From NCBI RefSeq assembly GCF_001693275.1, contig NZ_CP016477.1, positions 310,001 through 374,000 on the forward strand: DNA of 64,000 nucleotides, read 5' to 3'. The translations under genes were made by a program, and so were the position numbers. The notes under the pieces are model-generated. The model saw only the letters and a program-made list of their open reading frames with translations, did not search any database and was not told the origin of the DNA. This document shows, piece after piece, positions 55,828 through 64,000 of this stretch. Positions within the stretch are counted from its first letter, which is position 1; each line of letters starts with the position of its first letter. Source of the DNA: Picosynechococcus sp. PCC 7117 (GTDB taxonomy: Bacteria > Cyanobacteriota > Cyanobacteriia > Cyanobacteriales > MRBY01).

Positions 55828-58146
55828 TTAATTCACTGAAAATCCCCGCTTCGTGGTTTGGGACGGGGCTACTTCTACGGAAAAGTTGACTTGATCCTGG
55901 CGATCGCCTTGACGAATTTCTAAGGTCTGGGGGCCAGGGGTCAGTCGTAACTTCGGGTTCTGGGGATCATCCGGTTGCCAGGGATTGCCATTGAGCCGCC
56001 ATTGCACAGGCTCTTGGTTCGTGGTTTGAAATTGGACTACCAGTTGGCCGGGATTGTTGGGGTCGCTCAGGAGGCGATCGCCATCTTGGGGAAACAGAAT
56101 TTTTAAGCCGCTTTGGGGCATCGCCAAGGTCGTTTGGGTCGCCAGCCAGCGGTCATATTCCGGGGGCAACACGAGACGAATCTCGCCGTTAATTTCCTGG
56201 TAAAAGTCATCTAAATCCATTTCGTACTCGGCTAGATCTTCTGGGAAAAAATATTCCTGGACGATGACTGGACAAAGGCCCGTGGATTTTTTGCCAGACA
56301 GGGCACAAATAGGACGTTTGACCATGGCCGCTGGCTCAGAAAATGCTGAGGGCTCACGTTGTTGGTGCAAGTGCAACATAATTTCGCGCCAGAGCGGTGC
56401 AGCCCCTGCCACCCCTGAAACTTGCTGCATGGGTGTGCCATCGAAGTTACCGATCCAGGTAGCGACAGTGTATTTTTCGCTAAACCCCACCGCCCAGGTA
56501 TCACGATAATTTGAGGATGTTCCCGTTTTGACCGCCGCTGGAAATGGTAAATTTAACGCCGAATCGACCCCAAAGGCGATCGCCCTGGCCTGTTTATCAC
56601 TCAGCATTTGGGTAATCAGTTGCCAAGTTGAGGAGTCACTGAGAAATGTTGTGGCTGATTCCGGATGAGCAAAATGACTCACCAAATCACTTTTTTTCCC
56701 GCCATTAGCCAAGGTGCGATAGGCATTGGCCAACTCCATCAGGGTTACTTCACCGCTCCCCAGGGTGAGACCCAAGCCATAGTAGTCGGGGGCTTCGGTT
56801 AAATGCTGAAAACCCAATTGGTGCAAACGTTGTAAAAATGCCTCAACGCCCACTTTTTCTAAAACCCGCACCGCCGGAATATTGAGGGAATTTCCCAAAG
56901 CGAGACGCACCCGCACCGGGCCTAAAAATTTTTCATCGTAGTCCGTGGGTTCATAGAGTTTGGCGTCGGGAATGGCATAGTAGGTGGGAATATCCGCCAA
57001 AATCGTATTGGGGCGAATGATGCGGTTTTCTAGGGCCAATTGATAAAGAAAAGGCTTGAGGGTGGAGCCTGGTTGCCGAAGGGATTGTATCCCATCGGTT
57101 TCGCCTTGGGGCGTAAAGTAATCCGTAGATCCCACATAGGCCAAGATTTCGCCGGTTTGGTTATCAATGGCGATCGCCGCTCCTTGGTGAACATGATTTT
57201 GGTTTAAATTTAAAACGCTCTGGCGCACCTGTGCCGCAACAAAATCCTGGAGATTTTTATCGAGGGTAGTGCGAATCACGGGGTTTTGGCTGGTGTCCAA
57301 TTGGTCTGTTAACAAAAAAACAAAATGGGGCGCACTGAGAATGCCCTGGTGACGCGGTTGCAGGGTAACGGCTTCCTGAAAAACCCGATCCGCCTGTTCT
57401 GGAGAAAGTTCTCCCTCGGCGACGAGGCGCTCCAACACATACCGTTGCCGTTGTTTGAGATTGTCCCAATAGTGGTAGGGGTTGAGATAGGTGGGACTGT
57501 TGGGAATGGCCGCAAGGAGGGTCGCCTGGGCCAAATTAAGATCTGCTGCCGCCACACCAAAATAAATCTGAGCTGCCGCCTCAACGCCATAGATATTGCC
57601 CCCCATGGGTAAACGGTTAATGTAAGCGGTGAGAATTTCTTGGCGATTCATGCCCGCCCCTAAACGCCAGGCGACCCAAATTTCCTGGAGTTTCGCGTGC
57701 AAAGTCCGGGGGCGATCGCCTAACATCCGGGCAAGCTGCATCGTAATCGTCGAAGCCCCGCTGACAATTTTTTGATGTTTGATGGCTTGGTAAGTGGCCC
57801 TGGCGATCGCCTGGAGATCCAGGGGGCCATGGTGGTAAAAATCACCATCCTCCGCCGCGATAATTGCCTGCTGAAAATAGGGCGAAACTTCATCGAGGCT
57901 GACAACAGAGGTATTTTCTTGGTCAGCGCTGAGGACTGTCCCCAAAAACAAACCATTGCGGTCATAAAAGCGAAAGGCTTGGTCGGTTTGGGCAATATCC
58001 GCTGCTTGCAAGGGCATCAGGAAGGGCGTTAAACGCACCACCAAGGCGATCGCCCCCAGGACAGCGATCATTTTTAGAGGGAGGGGCGATCGTCGCCAAA
58101 TTTTTAGGAGCCAGTCACGCAGCAACACAAGCAGCTTGGGCCTCAT
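55828..58146 (-). CDS. pbpC: Penicillin-binding protein 1C
   Basis: About 772 residues. One N-terminal membrane helix, then a GT51 transglycosylase domain (IIAAEDGDFYHHGPLDLQAIAR; GASTITMQLARML). The transpeptidase domain carries SxxK in QPGSTLKPF, SxN in GNSLNIPAV and KTG in KTGTSSNYRDTWA. A BiPBP_C beta domain lies at the end. It builds and crosslinks peptidoglycan. ATG 58146 is preferred; TTG 58188 would place a HIP1 site inside the coding start. Confidence 0.94.
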   Translation of the reverse strand: MRPKLLVLLRDWLLKIWRRSPLPLKMIAVLGAIALVVRLTPFLMPLQAADIAQTDQAFRFYDRNGLFLGTVLSADQENTSVVSLDEVSPYFQQAIIAAEDGDFYHHGPLDLQAIARATYQAIKHQKIVSGASTITMQLARMLGDRPRTLHAKLQEIWVAWRLGAGMNRQEILTAYINRLPMGGNIYGVEAAAQIYFGVAAADLNLAQATLLAAIPNSPTYLNPYHYWDNLKQRQRYVLERLVAEGELSPEQADRVFQEAVTLQPRHQGILSAPHFVFLLTDQLDTSQNPVIRTTLDKNLQDFVAAQVRQSVLNLNQNHVHQGAAIAIDNQTGEILAYVGSTDYFTPQGETDGIQSLRQPGSTLKPFLYQLALENRIIRPNTILADIPTYYAIPDAKLYEPTDYDEKFLGPVRVRLALGNSLNIPAVRVLEKVGVEAFLQRLHQLGFQHLTEAPDYYGLGLTLGSGEVTLMELANAYRTLANGGKKSDLVSHFAHPESATTFLSDSSTWQLITQMLSDKQARAIAFGVDSALNLPFPAAVKTGTSSNYRDTWAVGFSEKYTVATWIGNFDGTPMQQVSGVAGAAPLWREIMLHLHQQREPSAFSEPAAMVKRPICALSGKKSTGLCPVIVQEYFFPEDLAEYEMDLDDFYQEINGEIRLVLPPEYDRWLATQTTLAMPQSGLKILFPQDGDRLLSDPNNPGQLVVQFQTTNQEPVQWRLNGNPWQPDDPQNPKLRLTPGPQTLEIRQGDRQDQVNFSVEVAPSQTTKRGFSVN

Positions 58147-58310
58147 CTCTTTTCGTAGTTGTAGCCCTTTTCTGGGGCGATCGCCCAAAGGCTTAATATT
58201 TTATATTTTGCAGTTTTACCGAATAAAGCGAATCTTTAAGACTCATCACCAAAGCGATATTACCCATGGGATTGTTCACTAAAATTGGAATGTTTCAAAG
58301 GAGCGACACC

Positions 58311-58916
58311 ATGGGTCAGCGTCACATTCGGCACGGTTTGTTATTTCTTGGGGCGATGCTTTGCGTTTTTCTGCCATCAGTGGCGATCGCCCACGTTGGC
58401 GGCCACGAAACCGCTGGCTTTTGGCATGGCTTTCAACATCCCCTTGGGGGCCTCGATCACCTCGTTGCCATGTTAGCGGTGGGGATTTGGGCCGTTCAAG
58501 TCGAAGAAAAGCAAGGGCGTTTTTTACTCCCCCTGAGTTTTCTGGGACTGATGTTGGTGGGCGGTTTGCTCGGCATGGTCGGCATGACCGTACCAGGGAT
58601 CGAGGTTGGCATTATCTTTTCCGATCTACTGTTAGGTTGTTTTGTTTTCTTTGGCACCCGTCTGCCGTTGCTGTGGAGTAGTCTCATTATTGGGGCACTG
58701 GCCGTTTTTCATGGCTATGCCCACGGCGCTGAAATGCCTGCCAATGCCCAAGGTCTTCAATATGCCCTCGGTTTCCTGGCGGGGACTGCGAGCTTACACC
58801 TCATCGGCATGGGAACGGCTTTTCTGGCCTTGCGTCGTCAACAGATTCAATTTTTCCGCATTGCTGGGGTGATGATGGTGGTCGCTGGTGTGGCGGTCTT
58901 GGCCCAAAGCATTTAA
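58311..58916 (+). CDS. hupE: HupE/UreJ family metal (nickel/cobalt) transporter
   Basis: About 201 residues. A signal-like N-terminus ends at VAIAHVGGHE. About six membrane helices follow, with the family motif HPLGGLDHLVAMLAVGIWA and the second motif FHGYAHGAEMP, whose His and Asp residues are thought to carry Ni2+ or Co2+. GGAG lies just before ATG 58311. It is monocistronic with its own terminator; no hydrogenase or urease genes are near. Confidence 0.92.
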   Translation: MGQRHIRHGLLFLGAMLCVFLPSVAIAHVGGHETAGFWHGFQHPLGGLDHLVAMLAVGIWAVQVEEKQGRFLLPLSFLGLMLVGGLLGMVGMTVPGIEVGIIFSDLLLGCFVFFGTRLPLLWSSLIIGALAVFHGYAHGAEMPANAQGLQYALGFLAGTASLHLIGMGTAFLALRRQQIQFFRIAGVMMVVAGVAVLAQSI

Positions 58917-58944
58917 GCAGCGATACTGACAGGTTTGATCAAAG

Positions 58945-58974
58945 AACTCTCCGGGTTTCAGTGGAGAGTTTTTT
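58945..58974 (+). terminator. hupE terminator
   Basis: AACTCTCC pairs with GGAGAGTT around a ten-base loop, followed by four T. Confidence 0.88.
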
Positions 58975-58996
58975 AATGGGTTGATGGCGACCAAAG

Positions 58997-59032
58997 AAAA
59001 AACCGACTGGCATTTTCACCAATCGGCTTTTT
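58997..59032 (-). terminator. fusA terminator (bidirectional look)
   Basis: CCGATTGG and CCAGTCGG form an eight-pair stem with one G-U pair. Runs of T flank it on both strands, so it can also back up the hupE terminator. Confidence 0.85.
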
Positions 59033-59071
59033 GGTTCTAATCTCGCCCGGTGGGAGAGCATCGTCTAATGG

Positions 59072-61159
59072 TTAGCTATTCGCTTCCGCCCGTTCTTTAG
59101 CTTCCTTGATCACTTCATCCGCAACATTCTTCGGACAAGGATCATAATGAGAGAACTCCATGGAGAACTGACCACGGCCAGAGGTCATGGTACGCAGATC
59201 ACCGATGTAACCGAACATTTCACTGAGGGGCACTTTGGCTTTGATGCGGATCCCAGTGGCACCGGATTCTTGACCTTCGATCATGCCACGACGACGGTTG
59301 AGGTCACCGATCACATCCCCAACGTAATCATCGGGGGTAAAGACATCCACCTTCATGATCGGTTCGAGGATTTGGGGGCCAGCCTTGGGTAGGGTTTGAC
59401 GGTAGCCACTCTTGGCGGCGATTTCAAAGGCGATCGCCGAAGAGTCAACCGGGTGGAAACCACCATCCGTCAAAGTCACCTTCAGGTCAACACAGGGGAA
59501 ACCTGCCAGCACACCCTTCTCGATGGATTGCTCGAAACCTTTTTGAACGGCGGGCCAGAATTCACGGGGAACGTTACCACCAGTGACCTTGGACTCGAAC
59601 TGGAAGCCGCTACCGGATTCGCCAGGTTCAATAGTGTAGTCGATTTTCCCGAATTGACCGGAACCACCAGACTGTTTCTTGTGGGTATAGCTGTCGTTGA
59701 TGACCTTGGTGATCGATTCACGGTAGGCAACCTGGGGTTTACCCACTTCTACTTCCACGCCGTAGGTACGCTTGAGGATGTCTACTTTAATATCGAGGTG
59801 AAGTTCGCCCATCCCTTTAATAATGGTTTCACCGCTCTCTTGGTCGGTTTCTACCTGGAAGGAGGGATCCTCTTGCACCATCTTGCTGAGGGCAACCCCC
59901 ATTTTCTCGTTGCCGCCTTTAGTTTTGGGGGCGATCGCAATGGAGATTACCGGGTCGGGGAAGACCATCGGTTCGAGGGTCGCCGGATTGTCCTTATCAC
60001 AGAGGGTGTGACCCGTTTGGACGTTCTTCATCCCGACGATGGCGATGATGTCACCCGCTTGGGCTTCATCGATTTCCTCACGGGAGTTGGCGTGCATTTC
60101 TACCATCCGCCCGATGCGCTCAGTTTTGCCCGTGGCCGTGTTGAGGACAGTGTCACCCTTTTTGAGCATCCCAGAGTAAATCCGGGTAAAAGTCAAGGCC
60201 CCAAAACGGTCGTCCATAATCTTGAATGCCAAAGCACGGAGGGGCTTTTCGGGGTCAACAATCGCAAAGTTGCCCGTTTCGTTCCCTTCAATGTCCGTTT
60301 CCGGCTGGGGATTGACTTCCATTGGGTTGGGGAGATAGTCCACAACCGCATCGAGAACCAGTTGTACTCCTTTGTTCTTAAAGGAGGAACCACAGTAGGT
60401 GGGGAAGAAAGCCAATTCACGGGTTCCTTTCCGGATACAAGCCTTGATTTCGTCAATGCTGACTTCTTCGCCTTCAAGGTATTTTTCCATGATCTCGTCG
60501 TCTTGTTCGACAGCGAGTTCGACGAGGGCTTCGCGGTATTCTGCTACTTGATCCTTCATGTCTTCGGGGACATCGGTGATCTCGTAGTTCATCGGATCGC
60601 CAGATTCGTCCCAAATCCAAGCTTTTTCGGTAAGCAGATCAACAACGCCCTTAAATTCGCTCTCTGTACCGATCGGCAGGGTCATTACCAGGGGGGTTGC
60701 CGCCAGGATATTTTCTACCTGCTTCACAACGTTGTAGAAGTTAGCACCGATCCGGTCTAATTTGTTGACGTAGATCAACCGTGCAACTTTAGAGTCGTTG
60801 GCATAACGCCAGTTAGTTTCAGATTGGGGTTCTACACCACCGGAACCACAAAATACACCGACACCACCGTCGAGTACTTTTAGGGAGCGATAAACTTCAA
60901 TGGTGAAATCGACGTGACCGGGAGTATCGATAATATTGAGCTGGTGATCTTTCCAGAAACAGCTTGTGGCAGCGGATTGAATGGTAATCCCGCGCTCCTG
61001 CTCCTGCTCCATGAAGTCAGTGGTGGCTGCACCGTCGTGCACTTCACCTAATTTGTGGATTTTTCCGGTTAACTTCAGGATACGTTCGGTGGTGGTGGTT
61101 TTACCCGCATCGACGTGAGCGAAGATACCGATATTACGATATTTGGTCAGGTCTTTCAT
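59072..61159 (-). CDS. fusA: Elongation factor G paralogue
   Basis: 695 residues, all five EF-G domains. The G motifs are [16 protein letters not shown] (P-loop), DTPGHVDF and NKLDR. It differs from the housekeeping EF-G of the str operon in features such as [42 protein letters not shown] and [15 protein letters not shown]. These match the second EF-G type (Sll0830-like or FusA2). The gene stands alone, with no rpsL, rpsG or tuf beside it. A role in stress translation or ribosome recycling is possible but not shown. Confidence 0.9.
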   Translation of the reverse strand: MKDLTKYRNIGIFAHVDAGKTTTTERILKLTGKIHKLGEVHDGAATTDFMEQEQERGITIQSAATSCFWKDHQLNIIDTPGHVDFTIEVYRSLKVLDGGVGVFCGSGGVEPQSETNWRYANDSKVARLIYVNKLDRIGANFYNVVKQVENILAATPLVMTLPIGTESEFKGVVDLLTEKAWIWDESGDPMNYEITDVPEDMKDQVAEYREALVELAVEQDDEIMEKYLEGEEVSIDEIKACIRKGTRELAFFPTYCGSSFKNKGVQLVLDAVVDYLPNPMEVNPQPETDIEGNETGNFAIVDPEKPLRALAFKIMDDRFGALTFTRIYSGMLKKGDTVLNTATGKTERIGRMVEMHANSREEIDEAQAGDIIAIVGMKNVQTGHTLCDKDNPATLEPMVFPDPVISIAIAPKTKGGNEKMGVALSKMVQEDPSFQVETDQESGETIIKGMGELHLDIKVDILKRTYGVEVEVGKPQVAYRESITKVINDSYTHKKQSGGSGQFGKIDYTIEPGESGSGFQFESKVTGGNVPREFWPAVQKGFEQSIEKGVLAGFPCVDLKVTLTDGGFHPVDSSAIAFEIAAKSGYRQTLPKAGPQILEPIMKVDVFTPDDYVGDVIGDLNRRRGMIEGQESGATGIRIKAKVPLSEMFGYIGDLRTMTSGRGQFSMEFSHYDPCPKNVADEVIKEAKERAEANS

Positions 61160-61611
61160 AGGTTTATGTTCGCTCGATAAAATTTAAGTACTACTATTTT
61201 TACTAGGGTGATCACTCGGTGCAATTAGACGTACAACTGAAAACGTCTCGGTCTTGTTTGAGCCAATCTAAAACCGATGTGGTTTATGGTGAGTCGTTAA
61301 GGGACTAATTTGTATTGTAAGTGTCACGCGCTTGGTTCGTATAAGCTGCCGCTCCAGTCTTGGGAAAACTGAATATTTTGCTACAGCAAAGAATATTAAA
61401 ATCCTTGCGGGGCACGATGGCAACATTACAGATTGTAAATTATCTTGCGGTCAACTTAAAAGGATCTTGGGGGGCGATCGCCAATGGGTGAGGTAACCAT
61501 GACCCAAATATTGAGCCGATGGAATCAGATTCCGATTTGGCGATCGCCAGGGTTTTTTTGGGGTCACGCCCACGGCACAATGGGGAGTTGCACTGCGATG
61601 GAGAAAATAGC
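61160..61611. other. Gap between fusA and the SPOUT methyltransferase gene
   Basis: About 450 bp. It holds the divergent promoters. The HIP1 sites at about 61476 and 61541 in the frame from ATG 61519 suggest that this part is not coding. No RNA gene was recognised. Confidence 0.4.
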
Positions 61612-62361
61612 TTGGCGAGTTTGACGCATATTCGGATTGTGGTTGTAGAACCTGCAGGGGCCCTAAATCTTGGCTCCATTGCCCGGGTGATGAAAAATAT
61701 GGGCCTAGGACAATTGTTCTTAGTGAATCCCCATTGTAACCATTTGGGCCAAGAGGCTTTTTTAATGGCAGTCCATGGGCGGGAATTTCTCGAACGGGCG
61801 GTGGTTGTTCCCGATTTGACAACGGCATTGACGGGTTGCAAAAAGGCGATCGCCACCACTGGACTCCAGCGCAGTTTACCGATGCCTGTGGAAACCCCCA
61901 AAGCAGCTTTGCCCTGGTTTTTAGAAGACGATCAACCCAGTGCGCTAATTTTCGGGCGAGAAGACCACGGCTTGAGCAATGGCGAATTAAACCAAGCCCA
62001 AAGGCTGGTCTGCATTCCCACGGGGGATGCATATACATCCTTGAATTTGGCCCAGGCGGTCGCTGTTTGTGGCTACGAATTGCGCAGTTTAGCCACCGAA
62101 AAACCCACTTTTGTCCCAAGAAAAATAACCACAGCAGTCCCGGATCTGGCCGATCTCAGTGAATTAGAGGGCTATTACCAGCACCTAGAGCGGGTGTTGT
62201 TGCAGGTGGGATTTCTGTATCCCCACACCAGTGCCTCACGGATGGAAACGTTTCGGAATTTGTACCACCGAGCCAGCCCCAGTAGCCGCGAGGTGGCGAT
62301 GTTACGGGGAATTTTACGACAGGTGGAATGGGCGATCGCCAACGCCGCTTCACCCGAATAA
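61612..62361 (+). CDS. SPOUT-class RNA 2'-O-methyltransferase (TrmH/TrmJ family)
   Basis: About 249 residues. The fold starts with IRIVVVEPAGALNLGSIARVMKNMGL. The knot motifs are LIFGREDHGLSN and SLNLAQAVAVCGYEL. It methylates tRNA or rRNA using SAM; TrmJ (tRNA position 32) is the nearest type. I chose TTG 61612 because GGAG lies eight bases upstream and homology starts within a few residues; ATG 61519 would add 31 residues of HIP1-containing sequence. It converges on panC-cmk by three bases. Confidence 0.85.
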   Translation: MASLTHIRIVVVEPAGALNLGSIARVMKNMGLGQLFLVNPHCNHLGQEAFLMAVHGREFLERAVVVPDLTTALTGCKKAIATTGLQRSLPMPVETPKAALPWFLEDDQPSALIFGREDHGLSNGELNQAQRLVCIPTGDAYTSLNLAQAVAVCGYELRSLATEKPTFVPRKITTAVPDLADLSELEGYYQHLERVLLQVGFLYPHTSASRMETFRNLYHRASPSSREVAMLRGILRQVEWAIANAASPE

Positions 62362-62364
62362 TAT

Positions 62365-63891
62365 TTAGGCCTGATTTATACCTTTATATAAATGAATAAT
62401 TTTAGCGACCACCGCCTCAATGCTGAGGTTATCGGTAATTAACTCCACCGCATCGGGAGCCTTGGTCAAAGGAGCAATGGCGCGGGTACTATCAAGGCGA
62501 TCGCGTTCGGTGATTTCTGCCTCTAGTTGTCCTAGGTCAATGTTGGTTTCTCCCTGGGAGGCGAGATCCTTGGCGCGGCGTCTGGCCCGTTCGGCAGGGG
62601 TGGCAGTCAAGAAAATCTTGAGTTCGGCATCGGGAAACACATGGGTACCGATATCGCGCCCCTCTGCCACGAGGCCCCCATTTTCACCGAGGCGTTGCTG
62701 CTGCTTCACTAGGGCTTGGCGGACAGCGGCTTGGGCGGCGATAACGGATACGTGTTTTGTCACAGTCGGCGTGCGGATTGCCTGGGTCACATCAAGGTTA
62801 TTCGCCAGCACGGTAATGGGTTCGGTGGGCGCCTTGGGGGGCACTAAGGTAATGGTGGCGGTACTGACGAGTTCGGCGACGGCAACTTCATCCTGGGGAT
62901 TGATGTTGTTTTCTAAAACGAGATAGGCGATCGCCCGGTACATTGCCCCGGTATCTAGAAAGAGAAGCTTGAGCTGCTCGGCCACTTGGCGGGTAACGGT
63001 AGATTTACCAGCTCCGGCGGGGCCATCAATGGCAATAATCGGCTGACGGGTTTTTAGCATGGTGTTATCAATCAAACGGGTTTGACCGACATAGGCGGCG
63101 ATCGCCAGTAAACCAGATTTTTGCACCTGGGGCAGGGGCGTCAGGGTTTCTGGATCGACTAATTCTAAATATTGCAGTTGTACCCCCGGAAATTTAGCGA
63201 GGGTTTCTTTGGCTGCCGCAATGAGCCGACCTGCGTGCCGTTCCCCCGTTTGAAATAGCGCTTGGGCAGTTTGGAGGGCTTGGGAAAGGGCGATCGCCTC
63301 GGCTTTTTCGGCAGTAGATAGATATTGATTGCGGGAACTGAGCGCTAACCCCGATGGCTCCCGGACGATGGGACAACCCCGGACAGTGACGGGTAGATGC
63401 AAATCCTGCACCAGCCGTTTAATAATTGCCAGTTGTTGGGCGTCCTTTTCACCGAAATAGGCGATCGCTGGCCGTACCAATTGCAACAGTTTCACCACCA
63501 CCGTCGCCATCCCCGTAAAATGGCCTGGACGAAAGCGACCACAAAGCCCGCTGGTCAACCCAGGAGGCGGCAAGATCTGCACTGGTTCTGGCCCCGGATA
63601 CATTTCGGCTACTGTGGGGGCAAAGATGAGGTCTACCCCCAAGTCGTCACAAAATTGGCGATCGCCTTCCCATTGCCGGGGATAGTGGTCAAGATCTTCG
63701 TTGGCCCCAAACTGCAGAGGATTAACGAAGATACTCACCACTACAAAGTCTGTTTCCACCCTTGCCCGTTGGATTAAACTGCCATGGCCTCGGTGGAGTG
63801 CCCCCATCGTGGGGACAAAACCAATTTTTTGCCTCGGGGCAACCTGGGCGATCGCCGTTTGTAATCCAGCAAGGGTGCGTACAACTTTCAT
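62365..63891 (-). CDS. panC-cmk: Bifunctional pantoate-beta-alanine ligase / cytidylate kinase
   Basis: 508 residues. PanC spans about 1-280, with the nucleotidyl-transferase HxxH-like motif PTMGALHRGHGSLIQRA. Cmk follows from about 284, with P-loop IAIDGPAGAGKST and the cap motif EGRDIGTHVFPDAELKIFL. The first half makes pantothenate and the second phosphorylates CMP. The fusion is typical of cyanobacteria. The next gene, rlpA, ends 19 bp upstream on the same strand. Confidence 0.97.
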   Translation of the reverse strand: MKVVRTLAGLQTAIAQVAPRQKIGFVPTMGALHRGHGSLIQRARVETDFVVVSIFVNPLQFGANEDLDHYPRQWEGDRQFCDDLGVDLIFAPTVAEMYPGPEPVQILPPPGLTSGLCGRFRPGHFTGMATVVVKLLQLVRPAIAYFGEKDAQQLAIIKRLVQDLHLPVTVRGCPIVREPSGLALSSRNQYLSTAEKAEAIALSQALQTAQALFQTGERHAGRLIAAAKETLAKFPGVQLQYLELVDPETLTPLPQVQKSGLLAIAAYVGQTRLIDNTMLKTRQPIIAIDGPAGAGKSTVTRQVAEQLKLLFLDTGAMYRAIAYLVLENNINPQDEVAVAELVSTATITLVPPKAPTEPITVLANNLDVTQAIRTPTVTKHVSVIAAQAAVRQALVKQQQRLGENGGLVAEGRDIGTHVFPDAELKIFLTATPAERARRRAKDLASQGETNIDLGQLEAEITERDRLDSTRAIAPLTKAPDAVELITDNLSIEAVVAKIIHLYKGINQA

Positions 63892-63910
63892 CGGCTAAGG
63901 GATGGAGACG

Positions 63911-64000
63911 TTAGTTCAGAACCTCTAACTTTACCGTAGCCACGCCAGCACTGACTAACCCAATCTGCTGGGCCGAACCCTTGGACAAATCGATAATGCG
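63911..64000 (-). CDS. rlpA: RlpA family lytic transglycosylase, C-terminal end only
   Basis: The minus strand reads RIIDLSKGSAQQIGLVSAGV and then ATVKLEVLN to a stop at 63911, running off the right edge. This is the end of a double-psi beta-barrel of the RlpA type (IDLS ... IGL ... G-A-KVxxEVL). RlpA acts on peptidoglycan at the septum. Only 29 residues are visible. It is on the same strand as panC-cmk and just upstream of it. Confidence 0.8.
   Translation of the reverse strand, partial: RIIDLSKGSAQQIGLVSAGVATVKLEVLN

Noticed and set aside
59396-60760. A 454-codon open frame antisense to fusA
   Set aside because: It mirrors the fusA codons, has no protein family features, and fusA is intact; it is an effect of GC-rich codon use.
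61519-61611. N-terminal extension of the SPOUT methyltransferase from ATG 61519
   Set aside because: It contains a HIP1 site and no family homology; TTG 61612 has a good ribosome site.

Overview
The window is chromosomal DNA of a cyanobacterium. It carries a complete kaiA-kaiB-kaiC clock cluster, psbU (photosystem II extrinsic protein), ndhS (NDH-1 subunit), vipp1, a fused panC-cmk gene and dozens of copies of the HIP1 octamer GCGATCGC. Protein character and GC level suggest a Picosynechococcus (Synechococcus sp. PCC 7002-like) strain; that placement is inference from memory of the family, not a search result. Most of the window is ordinary core genome with short intergenic gaps. I found no tRNA, rRNA, CRISPR array or intact insertion sequence.

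Layout. 1-2.3 kb: 3' part of a Na+/H+ antiporter with a tandem universal-stress tail, an HPP membrane protein and a MoaD/ThiS-type sulfur carrier. 2.4-7 kb: threonine synthase, then kaiC, kaiB and kaiA. 7-13.2 kb: a minus-strand run of thioredoxin, aminotransferase, an unusual membrane-anchored PEP-utilizing-enzyme-like protein that lacks its catalytic histidine, and a GT39 glycosyltransferase. 13.4-21.2 kb: vipp1, a receiver/histidine-kinase hybrid, trpB, a HAS-barrel protein with ndhS, a sigma-like protein, a glyoxalase-like protein and nadB. 21.5-24.4 kb: a stress group of Dps, a YflT/ChaB fusion, a coiled-coil protein and a DUF4079 membrane protein. 24.5-26.2 kb: folate cluster (folK, folB and a pteridine-reductase-like SDR). 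26.3-28.7 kb: bioB, bioY, lspA. 28.7-36.9 kb: a hypothetical gene, an orphan polyamine-type binding protein, a Gfo/Idh oxidoreductase, a coiled-coil protein with coaD, purC, bamA and lpxC.

37-48.6 kb: 1-Cys peroxiredoxin, psbU, an M50-like membrane protein, rpe, a TrkA-type K+ channel, argD, a radical SAM protein, fbp, malQ and a DUF1818 gene. 48.7-50.9 kb is the one clearly accessory stretch: a higBA toxin-antitoxin pair whose toxin is frameshifted, a second RelE/ParE-type pair, and an AT-rich NERD-domain gene with a C-terminal cysteine cluster. 50.9-64 kb: a rhomboid protease, an orphan PhnD-type binding protein, gloA, a frameshifted GluR0-like glutamate-receptor channel, PBP1C, HupE, an EF-G paralogue, a SPOUT methyltransferase, panC-cmk and the 3' end of an rlpA gene.

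Three genes show what look like single-base frame lesions: the start of the receiver kinase at 14.74 kb, higB at 48.89 kb and the GluR0-like channel at 54.41 kb. The observations most worth a second look are the PEP-utilizing-like protein with His changed to Gln, the thrC/sulfur-carrier pair, the folate-cluster SDR, the TA/NERD island, and a kaiC terminator whose stem is built around a HIP1 site.
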